DNA from: an uncultured Eudoraea sp.
Lineage (GTDB): Bacteria > Bacteroidota > Bacteroidia > Flavobacteriales > Flavobacteriaceae
Length of the DNA: 64,000 nt
Assembly (NCBI RefSeq): GCF_947260015.1
Contig: NZ_CAMYOM010000006.1
Coordinates: forward strand, 1-64,000
Direction of reading: 5' to 3'
Part shown: piece by piece, positions 19,686-28,844 of the stretch
Layout of the letters: the number at the start of each line of letters is the position of its first letter
How positions within the stretch are numbered: position 1 is the first letter of the stretch
The notes under the pieces: model-generated
The model's database searches: none
Seen by the model: the letters and a program-made list of their open reading frames with translations, nothing else
What the model was told of the DNA's origin: nothing
Translations under genes and position numbers: made by a program

Positions 19686-21095
19686 CTACGTTTTGGGTTT
19701 AATATTCTGGTTTACCCTGAACAAGTTGTTAGGATCATAAGTTTTTTTAATCTCTGACAATCGATCATAATTGTGTTTATAACTAGCCTGCACTCTTTCC
19801 TGTCCCTCTTCCATCATAAAGTTGGAATATGCACCACCGGAAGAATATGGATGCAATGCTTCCCAGTAGTCCTTACACCATTGGGTAATCTTTGGAGCAT
19901 CTTCCGGATCAGGTGAAACCCCAACAATGACTCCGGCATATTTGGCATCTCTATAGGCCCATGGTGTTTCCTCTTTACCAACCCTACTGGCTGCTCCGCT
20001 AATGGGATATAAATGCATTTGCGATAATGGGGTTGGAATACTTGATCCATATTTTAAATGAGCTGCCCTTACTTCTTCACTAAAATCATTAAAGAAATCT
20101 GCTCTCCAATACCACTGTAAGTTAGGAGGAAATAATCCGTCAAAAAGTGTTTGAATGGCAGGGTACGGCATCTCCCCTACATGCTCAAATACGGGGTTTT
20201 TGTCTCTGACTTCTTGAAATAAGGCATCAAAATCTGATGAGTCTCCCGTATAGCACCATACAATCCCGCAAAACATTTTATTATGTAACACCTCAGGAAA
20301 TGGTGGTCCCGGGATGACCATGGTTGCAATAAAACCATTTAAATCATCCGGGGCATTTAAAATAAAATCATGGTACCATGACATAATTTCTTCTGTTTTT
20401 TCTATAGGCCACAAGGTAGGACCACCAATAACCGTCTTAACAGGATGTGCCTGGAATTTAAAGGAGGTTATTACCCCAAAATTTCCACCACCTCCGCGAA
20501 TAGCCCAGTATAGATCTTCGTTTTGATGATTGTTGACAGTTACAAAGGAACCATCAGCCAAAACCATATCTGCTTCCAAAAGATTATCTATGGTAAGACC
20601 ATATTTCCTTGAAAGATGGCCAACACCACCCCCCAACGTTAATCCTCCAACTCCTGTTGATGAAATTATTCCGGCCGGTACGGCTAATCCGAATGGATGT
20701 GTCGCATGGTCTACTTCACCCCAAAGATTTCCACCTCCAACCCGGACGGTATTAGTTGCCATATCTACTCGCACAAATTTAAGCCCTGACAGATCAATCA
20801 CTAAGCCATCGTCGCAAATTCCAAGTCCTCCCCCATTATGTCCGCCTCCCCTGATGGCAACCAATAAATTATTTTCCCTGCCAAAATTAACACAGGCCAT
20901 CACATCTGCAACATCCACACAGTAAACGATCATTCCTGGATGCTTATTAATCATTCCATTGTAAACTTTTCTGGCATTGTTATATTCCGGATCCGCAACT
21001 TGCACTATTTCGCCTCTGAGTTGTGCTTTAAAAAGTTCGATTTTTGAATCATTAATTTCTTGTACTGTTTGCTTATTTTTAATTACTTCTGACAT
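19686..21095 (-). CDS. FAD-linked oxidase with BBE domain
   Basis: 469 residues of the VAO/berberine-bridge family. The FAD_binding_4 domain shows VAIRGGGHNGGGLG (the His is the usual covalent FAD attachment site), STGVGGLTLGGGVGHLSRKYGL and AIRGGGGNFGVITSF. The C-terminal BBE domain ends in YDPNNLFRVNQNI. No signal peptide is seen. Relatives oxidise sugars, alkaloids or phenols with O2; the substrate is unknown. The regulator-like DUF4242/AraC gene lies just upstream on the same strand (116 bp) and is a plausible controller. Confidence 0.92.
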   Translation of the reverse strand: MSEVIKNKQTVQEINDSKIELFKAQLRGEIVQVADPEYNNARKVYNGMINKHPGMIVYCVDVADVMACVNFGRENNLLVAIRGGGHNGGGLGICDDGLVIDLSGLKFVRVDMATNTVRVGGGNLWGEVDHATHPFGLAVPAGIISSTGVGGLTLGGGVGHLSRKYGLTIDNLLEADMVLADGSFVTVNNHQNEDLYWAIRGGGGNFGVITSFKFQAHPVKTVIGGPTLWPIEKTEEIMSWYHDFILNAPDDLNGFIATMVIPGPPFPEVLHNKMFCGIVWCYTGDSSDFDALFQEVRDKNPVFEHVGEMPYPAIQTLFDGLFPPNLQWYWRADFFNDFSEEVRAAHLKYGSSIPTPLSQMHLYPISGAASRVGKEETPWAYRDAKYAGVIVGVSPDPEDAPKITQWCKDYWEALHPYSSGGAYSNFMMEEGQERVQASYKHNYDRLSEIKKTYDPNNLFRVNQNIKPKT

Positions 21096-21211
21096 CGTTT
21101 TCTTATTAATTGGTTATCTCATAAATTTAGATAGACTAAAATCTATAGACAGCCACTTTTAATTCAAAAAATTACACTTTTAATTCGTCGCGATTTTAAA
21201 GGAAGAAGTTT

Positions 21212-22318
21212 TTAACTCTGATACATTTGGGCATATTTGGAAGGGAGGATCCCAAACTTATCTAAAAATGATTTTGAAAAATAAGCGGCACTATTAAATC
21301 CGCTTTCGAAGGCAATTTCAGAAATATTTCCCTCTTGGTTATGGATTAGCTCCAATGCCCTATGCAGCCTATATTCTCTAATAAAGGTGATGGGAGATTT
21401 ACCTGTAAGCTTCTTAATTTTTCTATATAATTGAGACTTACTATGCCCAAGTTCTTTGCTAAGTGTGATAATATTAAAATTTGATTTATTCCAGGTACAT
21501 TCACAAAACTCAACCAACTGAGTAACGAATGACAACTCTTGAGGTGTTAAGGTTCTGATTAATTGATCGTCAATGACAGCATTTCGATTTTCATTTTCAT
21601 ACAATGACTTTACAGAAGAAGAAATAACGATTTGGCCCTGGATAATTTCGCACATCTGTGTTGCCAGTAAAATAGATTCCGAAAAAAAACCCTCTTTTGA
21701 TGTTACAGGTAAACCTGCGCATAACCCTATTTTTAGGCGCCGATTATCTCTTTCCAGTTTAGGGTAGCTGTACTTAAAGCTTGCCTGGATCTTTAAAGCA
21801 CATAAAACAGCATTGGTGACGGATTTAAAAGAAATTAGGTATGATTTGTCATTTTCCCGAACTAAACTTGCTTCAAAATGTTTAACAGATTTCGCAACAC
21901 TTCGATGGAATTTCTGAGTGAAAATACTTAGCTGATGAGTATCCAGCCTGTGTAGATAATCTGAAGTTTCTAAGACCATGATCACTCTAAAAGCAGGATC
22001 ATCAATAATATTTAAGTCCTCGTTTTTCCCCTTTTGAGGATCTTCAATGCGTCCAAGAAAGGATTCCACCAAATGTGGATCTACTTCAATGATATCATGA
22101 GGAAATTCCCCATGTGCGTGATTGTGCATATTTTGAATTGCCTCCCTGTTAGGTGCTTCTATCAAACAGAAAGCAGTATGTCGTTCAGTATCACACCAAT
22201 AAGTCATTCCCTTACACCCATACAGATGCTCTACCTTCAGATCTTCCTGGTGCATTAATGCAACGTGTTCTGCAGTAATTTCTTTCGGGATATCATGTCG
22301 GTCCATGTAAATGGGCAT
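21212..22318 (-). CDS. DUF4242 / cyclase-like / AraC-HTH fusion regulator
   Basis: 368 residues with three modules. Residues ~1-75 are a DUF4242 (SCO4226-like, nickel-binding) domain: MPIYMDRHDIPKEITAEHVA, YWCDTERHTAFCLIEAP and MHNHAHGEFP. Residues ~108-235 resemble a class III nucleotide-cyclase domain (FKSVTNAVLCALKIQ, LKIGLCAGLPV, ESILLATQMCEIIQGQIVIS) but lack the catalytic metal aspartates. Residues ~265-368 are an AraC HTH pair ending FGILPSKYAQMYQ. It is probably a one-component sensor of a metal or small ligand. Its likely target is the FAD oxidase gene behind it. Confidence 0.82.
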   Translation of the reverse strand: MPIYMDRHDIPKEITAEHVALMHQEDLKVEHLYGCKGMTYWCDTERHTAFCLIEAPNREAIQNMHNHAHGEFPHDIIEVDPHLVESFLGRIEDPQKGKNEDLNIIDDPAFRVIMVLETSDYLHRLDTHQLSIFTQKFHRSVAKSVKHFEASLVRENDKSYLISFKSVTNAVLCALKIQASFKYSYPKLERDNRRLKIGLCAGLPVTSKEGFFSESILLATQMCEIIQGQIVISSSVKSLYENENRNAVIDDQLIRTLTPQELSFVTQLVEFCECTWNKSNFNIITLSKELGHSKSQLYRKIKKLTGKSPITFIREYRLHRALELIHNQEGNISEIAFESGFNSAAYFSKSFLDKFGILPSKYAQMYQS

Positions 22319-22488
22319 CGGCTTTGTTTTTATACAATTTAAGCAAAATAATTAAGTTTTACAGATTTATTTCCGCCAGACAATCCAACTGAACCTGAGT
22401 AAAAGGAATCATAATAAAGGTAATAAACCAACAGAGTTAATTTTAAACAAGTCATTTACATAACTAATAATAAATTAAGGTGAGCACT

Positions 22489-22504
22489 AAGTCCAACAGG
22501 ACTT
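22489..22504 (+). promoter_or_regulatory. Small RNA hairpin before the pseudouridine synthase gene
   Basis: AAGTCC-AACA-GGACTT is a perfect 6-bp stem with a 4-nt loop, ending 19 bp before the ATG at 22524. It could modulate translation of the downstream gene. No T-tract follows, so a terminator is unlikely. Confidence 0.3.
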
Positions 22505-22523
22505 TGTTACCTTGCCAACTCAA

Positions 22524-23129
22524 ATGGATAATATGCCACTTCACTACAAGCTGTATAAACCCTGCGGTATAATAAGTCAGCTTAATTCTAAAAGCCCCAG
22601 GGAGATACGCAAAAAAAAATTCTTAAATGAGCTTTATAATTTTCCGGATGGGGTAATGCCCATAGGGCGACTCGATGAGAAATCTGAGGGCCTTCTTCTT
22701 CTTACCACAGATGGGAAGCTAAGCGATGAAATAAATCGCTCTGGTATAGAAAAAGAGTATTATGCGCAATTAGATGGGGAAATTACAAATGAGGCAATAG
22801 CACTTTTGGAAAATGGTGTTACGATTGGTTTTGAGGGAAAACGATACCTTACTAAAGCTTGTAATGCATACAAATTAAGTGGCCTCCCAAAACTTCCTGA
22901 GGCCGATAAAAAACTTAGAATAGGGCGGCACAGGCCTACCAGTTGGATAAGCATTACACTTACAGAAGGTAAATTCAGGCAGGTTCGTAAAATGACCGCA
23001 GCAGTTGGTTACCCTACTCTCCGACTTATTAGGATACGTATAGGAAATATATCTTTAGAAAATTTATTGCCGGGGGAAGTAAAACTTTTGACAATTCTCA
23101 CTGCCAAATGTGAACAATTCAATTCATAG
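22524..23129 (+). CDS. RsuA/RluE-type pseudouridine synthase
   Basis: About 201 residues. Motifs are typical of the RluE/RsuA group: YKLYKPCGIISQLNS, then the catalytic MPIGRLDEKSEGLLLLTTDG with the active-site Asp in GRLD, and TLTEGKFRQVRKMTAAVGYPTLRLIRIRIGN (spanning ~31 residues) at the C-terminal core. There is no S4 domain, as in RluE. It would isomerise a uridine in 23S (or another) rRNA. The frame begins earlier at a TTG (22512); ATG at 22524 or 22533 is more plausible. It overlaps the convergent GIN gene by 11 bp. Confidence 0.9.
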   Translation: MDNMPLHYKLYKPCGIISQLNSKSPREIRKKKFLNELYNFPDGVMPIGRLDEKSEGLLLLTTDGKLSDEINRSGIEKEYYAQLDGEITNEAIALLENGVTIGFEGKRYLTKACNAYKLSGLPKLPEADKKLRIGRHRPTSWISITLTEGKFRQVRKMTAAVGYPTLRLIRIRIGNISLENLLPGEVKLLTILTAKCEQFNS

Positions 23130-23763
23130 GAATAACCTGACCCGAGCCGGATATATCTTTAGTTACAGAGGGACTACCCTTGTAATAAACATTTCCACTG
23201 CCTTCAATGTTTACGTTTAAACTTTCTGTGCAATAGACTTCACTATCTCCTGAACCTTCAATGCTTAAATCTATATTGGCCGCCATAAACTCTGCACAAT
23301 TAATAGTTCCGGACCCTTCATTGAGAATAGTTAAGTTATCTGTGTAACCGGCAATTGCAATATTTCCAGCCCCTATATTTTCAATTTCCATAGTCCCGGC
23401 ACTTTGTAATTCGAACACAGTAATATCTCCTATGCCTTCGTTTTTTATTCCGTTTAAATCCGCCATCGTAATATTGGCTTCCAAATAGGTATTTTTATAG
23501 TTTCCATCTTCAAGGTATATCTTTAATCGTCCATCGGAAATTTTGGTTTTAACTCTGCCAATGATATTATCATCCGCTATAATTTCCAGAGATTGTGACG
23601 GACCCTGCGTTATATTAACTACAAAAGTCCCTTCACTACTAATTTTAGTAAATAAATTTACGTCTCTGAATTCTGAAACCGTATTTCCTGATCCTGTATA
23701 ATCATCTTTGGAACAGGAGGCTAATGTTATTGCCATGATTGCTATTAGAAATAATCTTCTCAT
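23119..23763 (-). CDS. Head-GIN (DUF2807) lipoprotein
   Basis: 214 residues. A lipoprotein signal ends at ASCSKDDY. The rest is the putative auto-transporter adhesin head-GIN domain: a right-handed beta-helix with repeated G-(E/I)-G-x-(G/D)-x-I units such as NEGIGDITVFE, NIGAGNIAIAG, NEGSGTINCAE, IEGSGDSEVY and IEGSGNVYYKG. Many Bacteroidota carry such surface or periplasmic proteins, with no proven activity. A 39-codon micro-ORF ends 12 bp before its start. It overlaps the convergent synthase gene. Confidence 0.9.
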   Translation of the reverse strand: MRRLFLIAIMAITLASCSKDDYTGSGNTVSEFRDVNLFTKISSEGTFVVNITQGPSQSLEIIADDNIIGRVKTKISDGRLKIYLEDGNYKNTYLEANITMADLNGIKNEGIGDITVFELQSAGTMEIENIGAGNIAIAGYTDNLTILNEGSGTINCAEFMAANIDLSIEGSGDSEVYCTESLNVNIEGSGNVYYKGSPSVTKDISGSGQVIPMN

Positions 23764-23775
23764 GATATTTTAGAG

Positions 23776-23895
23776 TTAAGAAGTTATGTTATTTCTTTTT
23801 GTTCCTTTTGAAGAATGACTTCTGCTCATACTCCATCCATAACCCATATGATAATTTAAGGTCCTTTTAATGTAGTTCATGTCTAGTGTTCTCAT
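23776..23895 (-). CDS. Possible 39-residue micro-protein upstream of the GIN gene
   Basis: An ATG-to-stop frame of 39 codons beginning MRTLDMNYIKRTLNYHMGYG and continuing WSMSRSHSSKGTKR, strongly basic with no signal peptide or membrane helix. It ends 12 bp before the GIN gene start on the same strand, so it could be a leader peptide or a small cotranscribed protein. Support is only position, composition and a clean frame. I know of no homologue. Confidence 0.35.
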   Translation of the reverse strand: MRTLDMNYIKRTLNYHMGYGWSMSRSHSSKGTKRNNITS

Positions 23896-24010
23896 GATGA
23901 TCGTTTTTTGATTGATGTATACTCAAAAGACGCCAACACTTTATTTTTGTTACAAAAAACAATATAAATTGAAGAAATTCTATTGTAATGACTTTGAGCC
24001 TTTATTTAAG

Positions 24011-24103
24011 CTACTGCAAAAATGGGGTAGAAGTATTTTTGATATGCTGCTGAATATATCTTGAGGGAAGAACCCCATGTTTACCCAAAAATGGTAAAAT
24101 ATG
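24011..24103 (-). pseudogene. Possible relic of an AraC regulator C-terminus
   Basis: In the 562-bp space between the GIN and cold-shock genes (23764-24325), 30 codons read HILPFLGKHGVLPSRYIQQ and end at a stop. This resembles the closing helix of AraC HTH domains, such as FLDKFGILPSKYAQMY of the regulator at 21212-22318. The upstream frame is broken by stops and no HTH can be traced, so this is at best a decayed fragment. Outside this piece and the micro-ORF the space holds nothing I can support. Confidence 0.3.
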
Positions 24104-24325
24104 CAGAGCCTATTCTATTCTTAAGATTCTTTTAAATATGCGAAGCTCGCATTGATAGAACTTACAGATCAATTCTATAAAATCTGAATACTTATTGTCT
24201 GATTTCATCTTGTTTTGAATTTACTATTTAACTATTAGTAAAGTAAAACACTAAAAAATCACAATTCAATGAAGAAAATTTGAAAATAAGACGGGAAATG
24301 GATGTTTTGTGGAGAAAATTTGAAG

Positions 24326-24781
24326 TTATACTTTCTTTACCCTAACTGCATTAAGCCCTTTCATTCCTTTTTCCAGTTCAAAAGAAACCTTGTCGTTTTC
24401 AGCAATCTCATCAATTAATCCGCTTACGTGACAGAAATATTTTTCATTGTTTTCAATATCAATGATAAAGCCAAATCCTTTAGAGTTATCAAAGAAAGAA
24501 ACTTTCCCTTTTCTTACAGGATCTACCTCCTCTATATCGCCTTCTTCCCTCTTTGGAATGCCAAGGATAATATCTTCAGCCTCGATTTCCACTTTCAGTG
24601 AAGGATCCGGAGGAGTATCTGTTAGATTTCCCATGTGGTCTACATATGCAAATTCAATGCCTCCACCTTTTTCTTTGGCGGCTGCTTTACGTGCTTCTTT
24701 CTTCTTTTGTTTATCCTCGCGCTTTTTGAGACGTTTTTTTTCTTTTTCGCCTTTGCTATATGTTTGTTGTGATCTTGCCAT
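24326..24781 (-). CDS. Cold-shock-domain protein with basic N-terminal tail
   Basis: 151 residues. The C-terminal ~65 residues are a cold-shock (OB-fold) domain, RKGKVSFFDNSKGFGFIIDIE with RNP1-like KGFGFI, then EKYFCHVSGL resembling RNP2. The N-terminal ~40 residues are extremely rich in lysine, arginine and glutamate (KKRLKKREDKQKKKEARKAAAK), and an acidic linker joins them. It probably binds single-stranded RNA or acts as an RNA chaperone. The layout is common in Bacteroidota. A long 5-prime leader is consistent with cold-shock control. Confidence 0.92.
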   Translation of the reverse strand: MARSQQTYSKGEKEKKRLKKREDKQKKKEARKAAAKEKGGGIEFAYVDHMGNLTDTPPDPSLKVEIEAEDIILGIPKREEGDIEEVDPVRKGKVSFFDNSKGFGFIIDIENNEKYFCHVSGLIDEIAENDKVSFELEKGMKGLNAVRVKKV

Positions 24782-25150
24782 TAAAATATTTTATTTGGAT
24801 ATTATAGTTTAGTTTAATAAGAAGCTTGATTAAGAAATGAAAGCTCGGAAAAGTAAGTGTGGAACTTTGAATACTCCAAAAAATTAGCCAGAGCGATAGT
24901 TGCTATAGGTCGGTAGTCATCTCATTAAACTATTGCGAAGATAACACTTGCTTTTTAATTTACAATTAAAAGGCGTGGAAAGCTGGTTCTTTACGGCAAA
25001 TATTGCCAATTAGTTAATTAGCAATTAAAGAGAATTCCTTAGTTTATAGCATATTTGAACAATGGAAAGCATATTGCTTTTACAATCCTGAAAAGAAAGC
25101 AACTATAGGTTTATATGATTTGATTGAATATACCTATTGTCAGCCTGCTT
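24782..25150. other. Intergenic region with near-palindrome, leader of the cold-shock gene
   Basis: 369 bp between lpxD (stop side) and the cold-shock gene (start side). It contains a 24-bp near-palindrome at 25002-25025 (ATTGCCAATTAG / TTAATTAGCAAT, 10 of 12 pairs), overlapped by GGCAA-ATA-TTGCC at 24995-25007. These could be a regulator site or an RNA hairpin. There is no exact TAnnTTTG and no credible small gene. Confidence 0.35.
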
Positions 25151-26140
25151 TTACTTAATCAAATTACGTGTAGCAACCCATTCCTTTAGTTTCTCACGTG
25201 CGTCGGCAGCCGGATATCCCAATACTGTTTTCCCGGCAGGTACGTCAGCTAAAACTCCGGAACCAGCTCCTACAGTAGCACCGGAATGAATGGTAGTATG
25301 ATCCTTTATCGATGCGCTACCACCAATAACTACCCCGTCGCCCAGGGTCACAGAACCAGCCAGGCCACTAGCCCCTGCCATGATACAAGAACGTCCTAAA
25401 ACACAATTATGCGCAATCTGGACCTGGTTATCAATCTTACAACCGTCGCCTAATATAGTGGAACTGAATTTTGCACGGTCAACCGATGAATTTGCTCCAA
25501 TTTCCACGTCATTACCAATTACCACATTCCCTATATGCGGAATTTTTACTAACCCCCGGCCATCTTCCCTCGGACGATATCCAAAACCATCACCACCGAT
25601 ACTAACGTTATTTTGAAAAATACAGTAAGCCCCTATCTCAGTTCGCTCGCGAATAACCGTACCTGACCATATAACTGTATGAGCACCAATTGTAGTTTCA
25701 TCAAGAATGGTGACATTAGGATATATAATAACCGCCGCTCCCAGAACAACATCTTTTCCTATATAACTTCCTGCACCTATTTTACTTCCCTCACCTATTG
25801 TGACCGTTTCATGAATTACTGCAGTAGGATGTATATCTACGTCAAAATGTGGTGTTTCTTTGATAAAAACTTCCAATAACTTCGCCATAGCTAAATCAGC
25901 GTTTTTGACTTTAATCAGGGCTCTGTTTTCTCCCGGCTCAGCTTTGAGTCCTTCATTAATAATTGCTGCTGCTGCCTTGGAATTTTCCCATTTTTGAGTA
26001 TATTTTCTGCTCCCAATAAAGGTTATTTGGGAGTTACCCGCTTTATCAATTTCTTCCAAACCCAATATCTTTTGGTCTGTATTACCCACGAGTTCTCCAC
26101 CGAGAATCGCATTAATTTCCTGAATTGTAAATGATTTCAT
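25151..26140 (-). CDS. lpxD: UDP-3-O-acylglucosamine N-acyltransferase (LpxD)
   Basis: 329 residues. The N-terminal ~100 residues are the LpxD uridine-binding domain (ITFIGSRKYTQKWENSKAAAAI). Residues ~100-310 are hexapeptide repeats forming a left-handed beta-helix; QIAHNCVLG carries the catalytic His. It adds the second acyl chain in lipid A synthesis. The usual partners lpxC/fabZ and lpxA are not adjacent, so this is probably the second, stand-alone LpxD paralogue seen in flavobacteria rather than the main one. It is preceded by a TAnnTTTG promoter. Confidence 0.92.
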   Translation of the reverse strand: MKSFTIQEINAILGGELVGNTDQKILGLEEIDKAGNSQITFIGSRKYTQKWENSKAAAAIINEGLKAEPGENRALIKVKNADLAMAKLLEVFIKETPHFDVDIHPTAVIHETVTIGEGSKIGAGSYIGKDVVLGAAVIIYPNVTILDETTIGAHTVIWSGTVIRERTEIGAYCIFQNNVSIGGDGFGYRPREDGRGLVKIPHIGNVVIGNDVEIGANSSVDRAKFSSTILGDGCKIDNQVQIAHNCVLGRSCIMAGASGLAGSVTLGDGVVIGGSASIKDHTTIHSGATVGAGSGVLADVPAGKTVLGYPAADAREKLKEWVATRNLIK

Positions 26141-26185
26141 ATGTTCTAGCAGTTAACTTTTTAGGTGACAATAAACCAGAGTATA

Positions 26186-26193
26186 CAAAGATA
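26186..26193 (-). promoter_or_regulatory. Promoter -7 element of lpxD
   Basis: Minus-strand TATCTTTG fits TAnnTTTG exactly, about 46 bp before the lpxD ATG. The remaining 26194-26455 stretch holds no gene I can support. Confidence 0.5.
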
Positions 26194-26455
26194 GAATTAA
26201 TATTTAGAGGTTTCATTTTAATGCCCAGGTCAAATGCCCGGTAAATCATATTAAAAAGAATTGACTTCTGTATTTCCTTGAAAATTATATTGAGGCATCT
26301 GAGGCAAGTGAATTGGTATTTCTTCAAGGGAAATTGTTTCTGTGATCATATTCCCCAAATTAATCCCTGTTATAACCAAAAATAAAGATTTTTACCAATT
26401 ATAAAGAATGGAATTCTGCATTGAAGTAAACTGTTAGCTAGGTGTTTTTATTAAA

Positions 26456-26483
26456 AAAGGCGGAATATCACTATTCCGCCTTT
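26456..26483 (-). terminator. Intrinsic terminator after the DUF4382 gene
   Basis: A perfect 12-bp stem AAAGGCGGAATA / TATTCCGCCTTT with a 4-nt loop, followed on the minus strand by a run of T residues. It begins 19 bp after the stop codon of the DUF4382 gene. Confidence 0.9.
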
Positions 26484-26502
26484 CGGACTTAACCACTGTT
26501 CC

Positions 26503-27375
26503 TTATGGCACAGGAACCAAATCAAAGTCTTGAATTATTTTATTCCCCGCCACTATAGTTACTTCTTTAATAGTTTGTGTTTTATACCCTTTTAGTTCTA
26601 CCATCACATCATATAAGCCTGCATTAAGACCCATTACGGTATAGTTGCCGTTCTCATCTGTAGGGGCCATAATAGGATCTAAAGTGCCTGTCTCAAATAC
26701 AGATACCGTTGCATTCTCCAACCCAATTATCTCGCCATCCATCATAGTTGAAACCAATCCTGATACAGAACCTGCAAAAGACATATTACATGCCTTGATA
26801 ACAGGTTTAAAATTAAACCCATTAATGCCGGAAATGTTTTTGATATTACCCTTAGGTATAAAAGATCTGCCTACGTCAAAGTCTAAAAGTAAATCTGAAC
26901 TTAATTCCCCACTTACTAAAATTGAAGGCTTAATAAATACCTTAATACCAGTTTGTTCCCCACTGGGCACTTTTAAATCATATTTAGATTCGTCTTTAAG
27001 GACAACATTAACCCCTTTGACGTAAATTCGGATAAGATCATATGAACCTACAGGAACATCAATATCTACTAATGTCTCGGTAATTCCATTTGTTAGGTTT
27101 AACAGATTAAAATCCCTTTCTTCTTCCATTAAAACAACAAAAGAATAACCTTCCTCTTTATTATTCTCATCACCTTCCATAGAATCCCCTTTATAACGGG
27201 CATCAACTTTGAAGATAGTAACATTGGCCTCGGAGATTAAATCATAGGGAAAAGGCGCATCCGTTAATCGTACTGTGAGTCGGCCCGTGCTCGTCTCATT
27301 GTTCAGATCTTCACTGCATCCTAGAAGGAATATAGACAAAATGATGAAAAAAGAAGTGAAAAATTTAGTTTTCAT
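26503..27375 (-). CDS. DUF4382 lipoprotein with carboxypeptidase-regulatory-like domain
   Basis: 290 residues. A lipoprotein signal ends at LLGCSED. Residues ~28-190 are a DUF4382 domain (TGRLTVRLTDAPFPYDLISEANVTI; about 25 residues at its start). The C-terminal ~90 residues are a CarboxypepD_reg-like beta-sandwich (GSVSGLVS, GLENATVSVFET, TDENGNYTVMGLNAGLYDVMVELKGY). Such proteins are anchored in the envelope, and function is unknown. Its terminator is at 26456-26483. Confidence 0.88.
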   Translation of the reverse strand: MKTKFFTSFFIILSIFLLGCSEDLNNETSTGRLTVRLTDAPFPYDLISEANVTIFKVDARYKGDSMEGDENNKEEGYSFVVLMEEERDFNLLNLTNGITETLVDIDVPVGSYDLIRIYVKGVNVVLKDESKYDLKVPSGEQTGIKVFIKPSILVSGELSSDLLLDFDVGRSFIPKGNIKNISGINGFNFKPVIKACNMSFAGSVSGLVSTMMDGEIIGLENATVSVFETGTLDPIMAPTDENGNYTVMGLNAGLYDVMVELKGYKTQTIKEVTIVAGNKIIQDFDLVPVP

Positions 27376-27638
27376 AGGGGATTTTATTGTGCACTAAATA
27401 AATCAGTACAAATAGTTTTATATAAGGCTAAATTATTTGAAAGGGCTAATTTCCTGATTTTTAATGTAAAAATTACCCTTTTCTTTATTTTTTCGATATA
27501 ATACATTCTCAAAAGACCAAAGATTCAACCCCACATCACCAACAGTAAAGGAGTAATATCACTCTGCAAATCAGTATTTTAACACAAAATATAATCACAG
27601 GACTTACGGTTATTAATCTATTTGGTTGATAAAAACAA

Positions 27639-27663
27639 AAAAGAGTGCAGAAAGCACTCTTTT
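27639..27663 (-). terminator. Intrinsic terminator after the NTF2-like gene
   Basis: A perfect 10-bp stem AAAAGAGTGC / GCACTCTTTT with loop AGAAA and a T-rich tract on the minus strand, 23 bp after the stop codon. The other part of the 311-bp space 27376-27686 is AT-rich and shows no further gene. Confidence 0.9.
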
Positions 27664-27686
27664 AAGGGTTTTTTAGGTAGGTTGAT

Positions 27687-28613
27687 TTACTTTGCGTCGA
27701 GAACCTTGGTACTTAAATAAGAACTGGACCCTACGATCTTACCATCTTCATCAAAATCATGAATATACAAAGCTGGGAGAATTATTTTTTTTCCGTCAGC
27801 TTTTCTGGTCAATCTAAATTTCCACCAGGATTGTACCACTCTGCCATCGCGCATATCGTATTCCAGATAGTCCGGATAGCCTACAACATCTATGCTGGTT
27901 ACTTCAAAAGTTTCCATGAATTTACTATTGCGCTCTTTTACTTCTTCAAGACTCATGGTTTCTCCATCGGGCAACTCTAAAGAATTAAAGCGCGCATCTT
28001 CCTTAAAAAAGCTATAGGCAGTCTCAAGGTCCATATTTTCAAAGGCACTCATCATCTTCCGAACTGTATTGATATTGTCATGATGGTTGTATATGGTACC
28101 ATTTTTCCTGTCTTCAAAGCTTTGTCCTATTTCCCAGAAAACACGTTCATTATAATAATTGATCATGGTTTCTATTTTGTTATCGTCATTCAACTTAAAC
28201 AATCTGTGGGTGGGCATATCAATTTTTACTCCCGTAGTATTATGCATAGCCTTTAAATGGTTCCAGGTCTGTACCCAGATTTGCCCGTCTTTATATTCAA
28301 TAGCATCAGGATAAGCACCACTGGTTGGCTCAAATGAAATATAGGATAGGTTTTCTTTCCAAAAATTGGAATTTTTTATAAACTGTTTTTTAGAGTTTCC
28401 TTTGTTATCCTTATTAATGCCTGTGCCATTATAAGCTTTAAAATCATCAGCGAGGTATGAAGCCACCTTAGTGGTATCTCCGACAAAGAAGGCTTCAAGC
28501 ATACTATTGACTACATCAATAGCCGGATGCTCATTAAATACTTTACCGTTGTTCTTTTGAGAATAACCCATAGCTGCAAAAAGCATTAGGGCAGTAAAAA
28601 ATACATTTTTCAT
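27687..28613 (-). CDS. Exported protein with two SnoaL/NTF2-like domains
   Basis: 308 residues with a signal peptide (MKNVFFTALMLFAAMGYSQ). Two cone-shaped SnoaL-like repeats are visible: VNSMLEAFFVGDTTKVASYLADDFKAYNG (28 residues) in the first and MMSAFENMDLETAYSFFKEDARFNSL in the second. Each is followed by a tryptophan-rich strand (WVQTWNHLKAM, VQSWWKFRL). NTF2-like folds bind small ligands or act as hydratases or isomerases; no catalytic residues can be assigned. A single gene with its own terminator. Confidence 0.78.
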   Translation of the reverse strand: MKNVFFTALMLFAAMGYSQKNNGKVFNEHPAIDVVNSMLEAFFVGDTTKVASYLADDFKAYNGTGINKDNKGNSKKQFIKNSNFWKENLSYISFEPTSGAYPDAIEYKDGQIWVQTWNHLKAMHNTTGVKIDMPTHRLFKLNDDNKIETMINYYNERVFWEIGQSFEDRKNGTIYNHHDNINTVRKMMSAFENMDLETAYSFFKEDARFNSLELPDGETMSLEEVKERNSKFMETFEVTSIDVVGYPDYLEYDMRDGRVVQSWWKFRLTRKADGKKIILPALYIHDFDEDGKIVGSSSYLSTKVLDAK

Positions 28614-28844
28614 ATTTGTATATTAAATGGTTATGCCTGCGAATTAAGCTAATCCGTTTATGAGCATCAACCTAAAAAGGACGAACATACCTATTTAATG
28701 TCCCAAGATGCCAGTTTATTGATCGAAATTAAATATGGGTCCTGGTTTTGAATATTTTAATTTGTTATTCACCATGGTAAAATTCATTCATTATTGGTAC
28801 ATAATTGTTATCTTCTGCACAAATTAAGCATCACTTATTTTACT

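Noticed and set aside
24011-24103. A functional AraC gene in the 23.8-24.3 kb gap
   Set aside because: Only about 30 codons resemble the tail; the preceding frame has stops and no HTH, so it is at most a relic.
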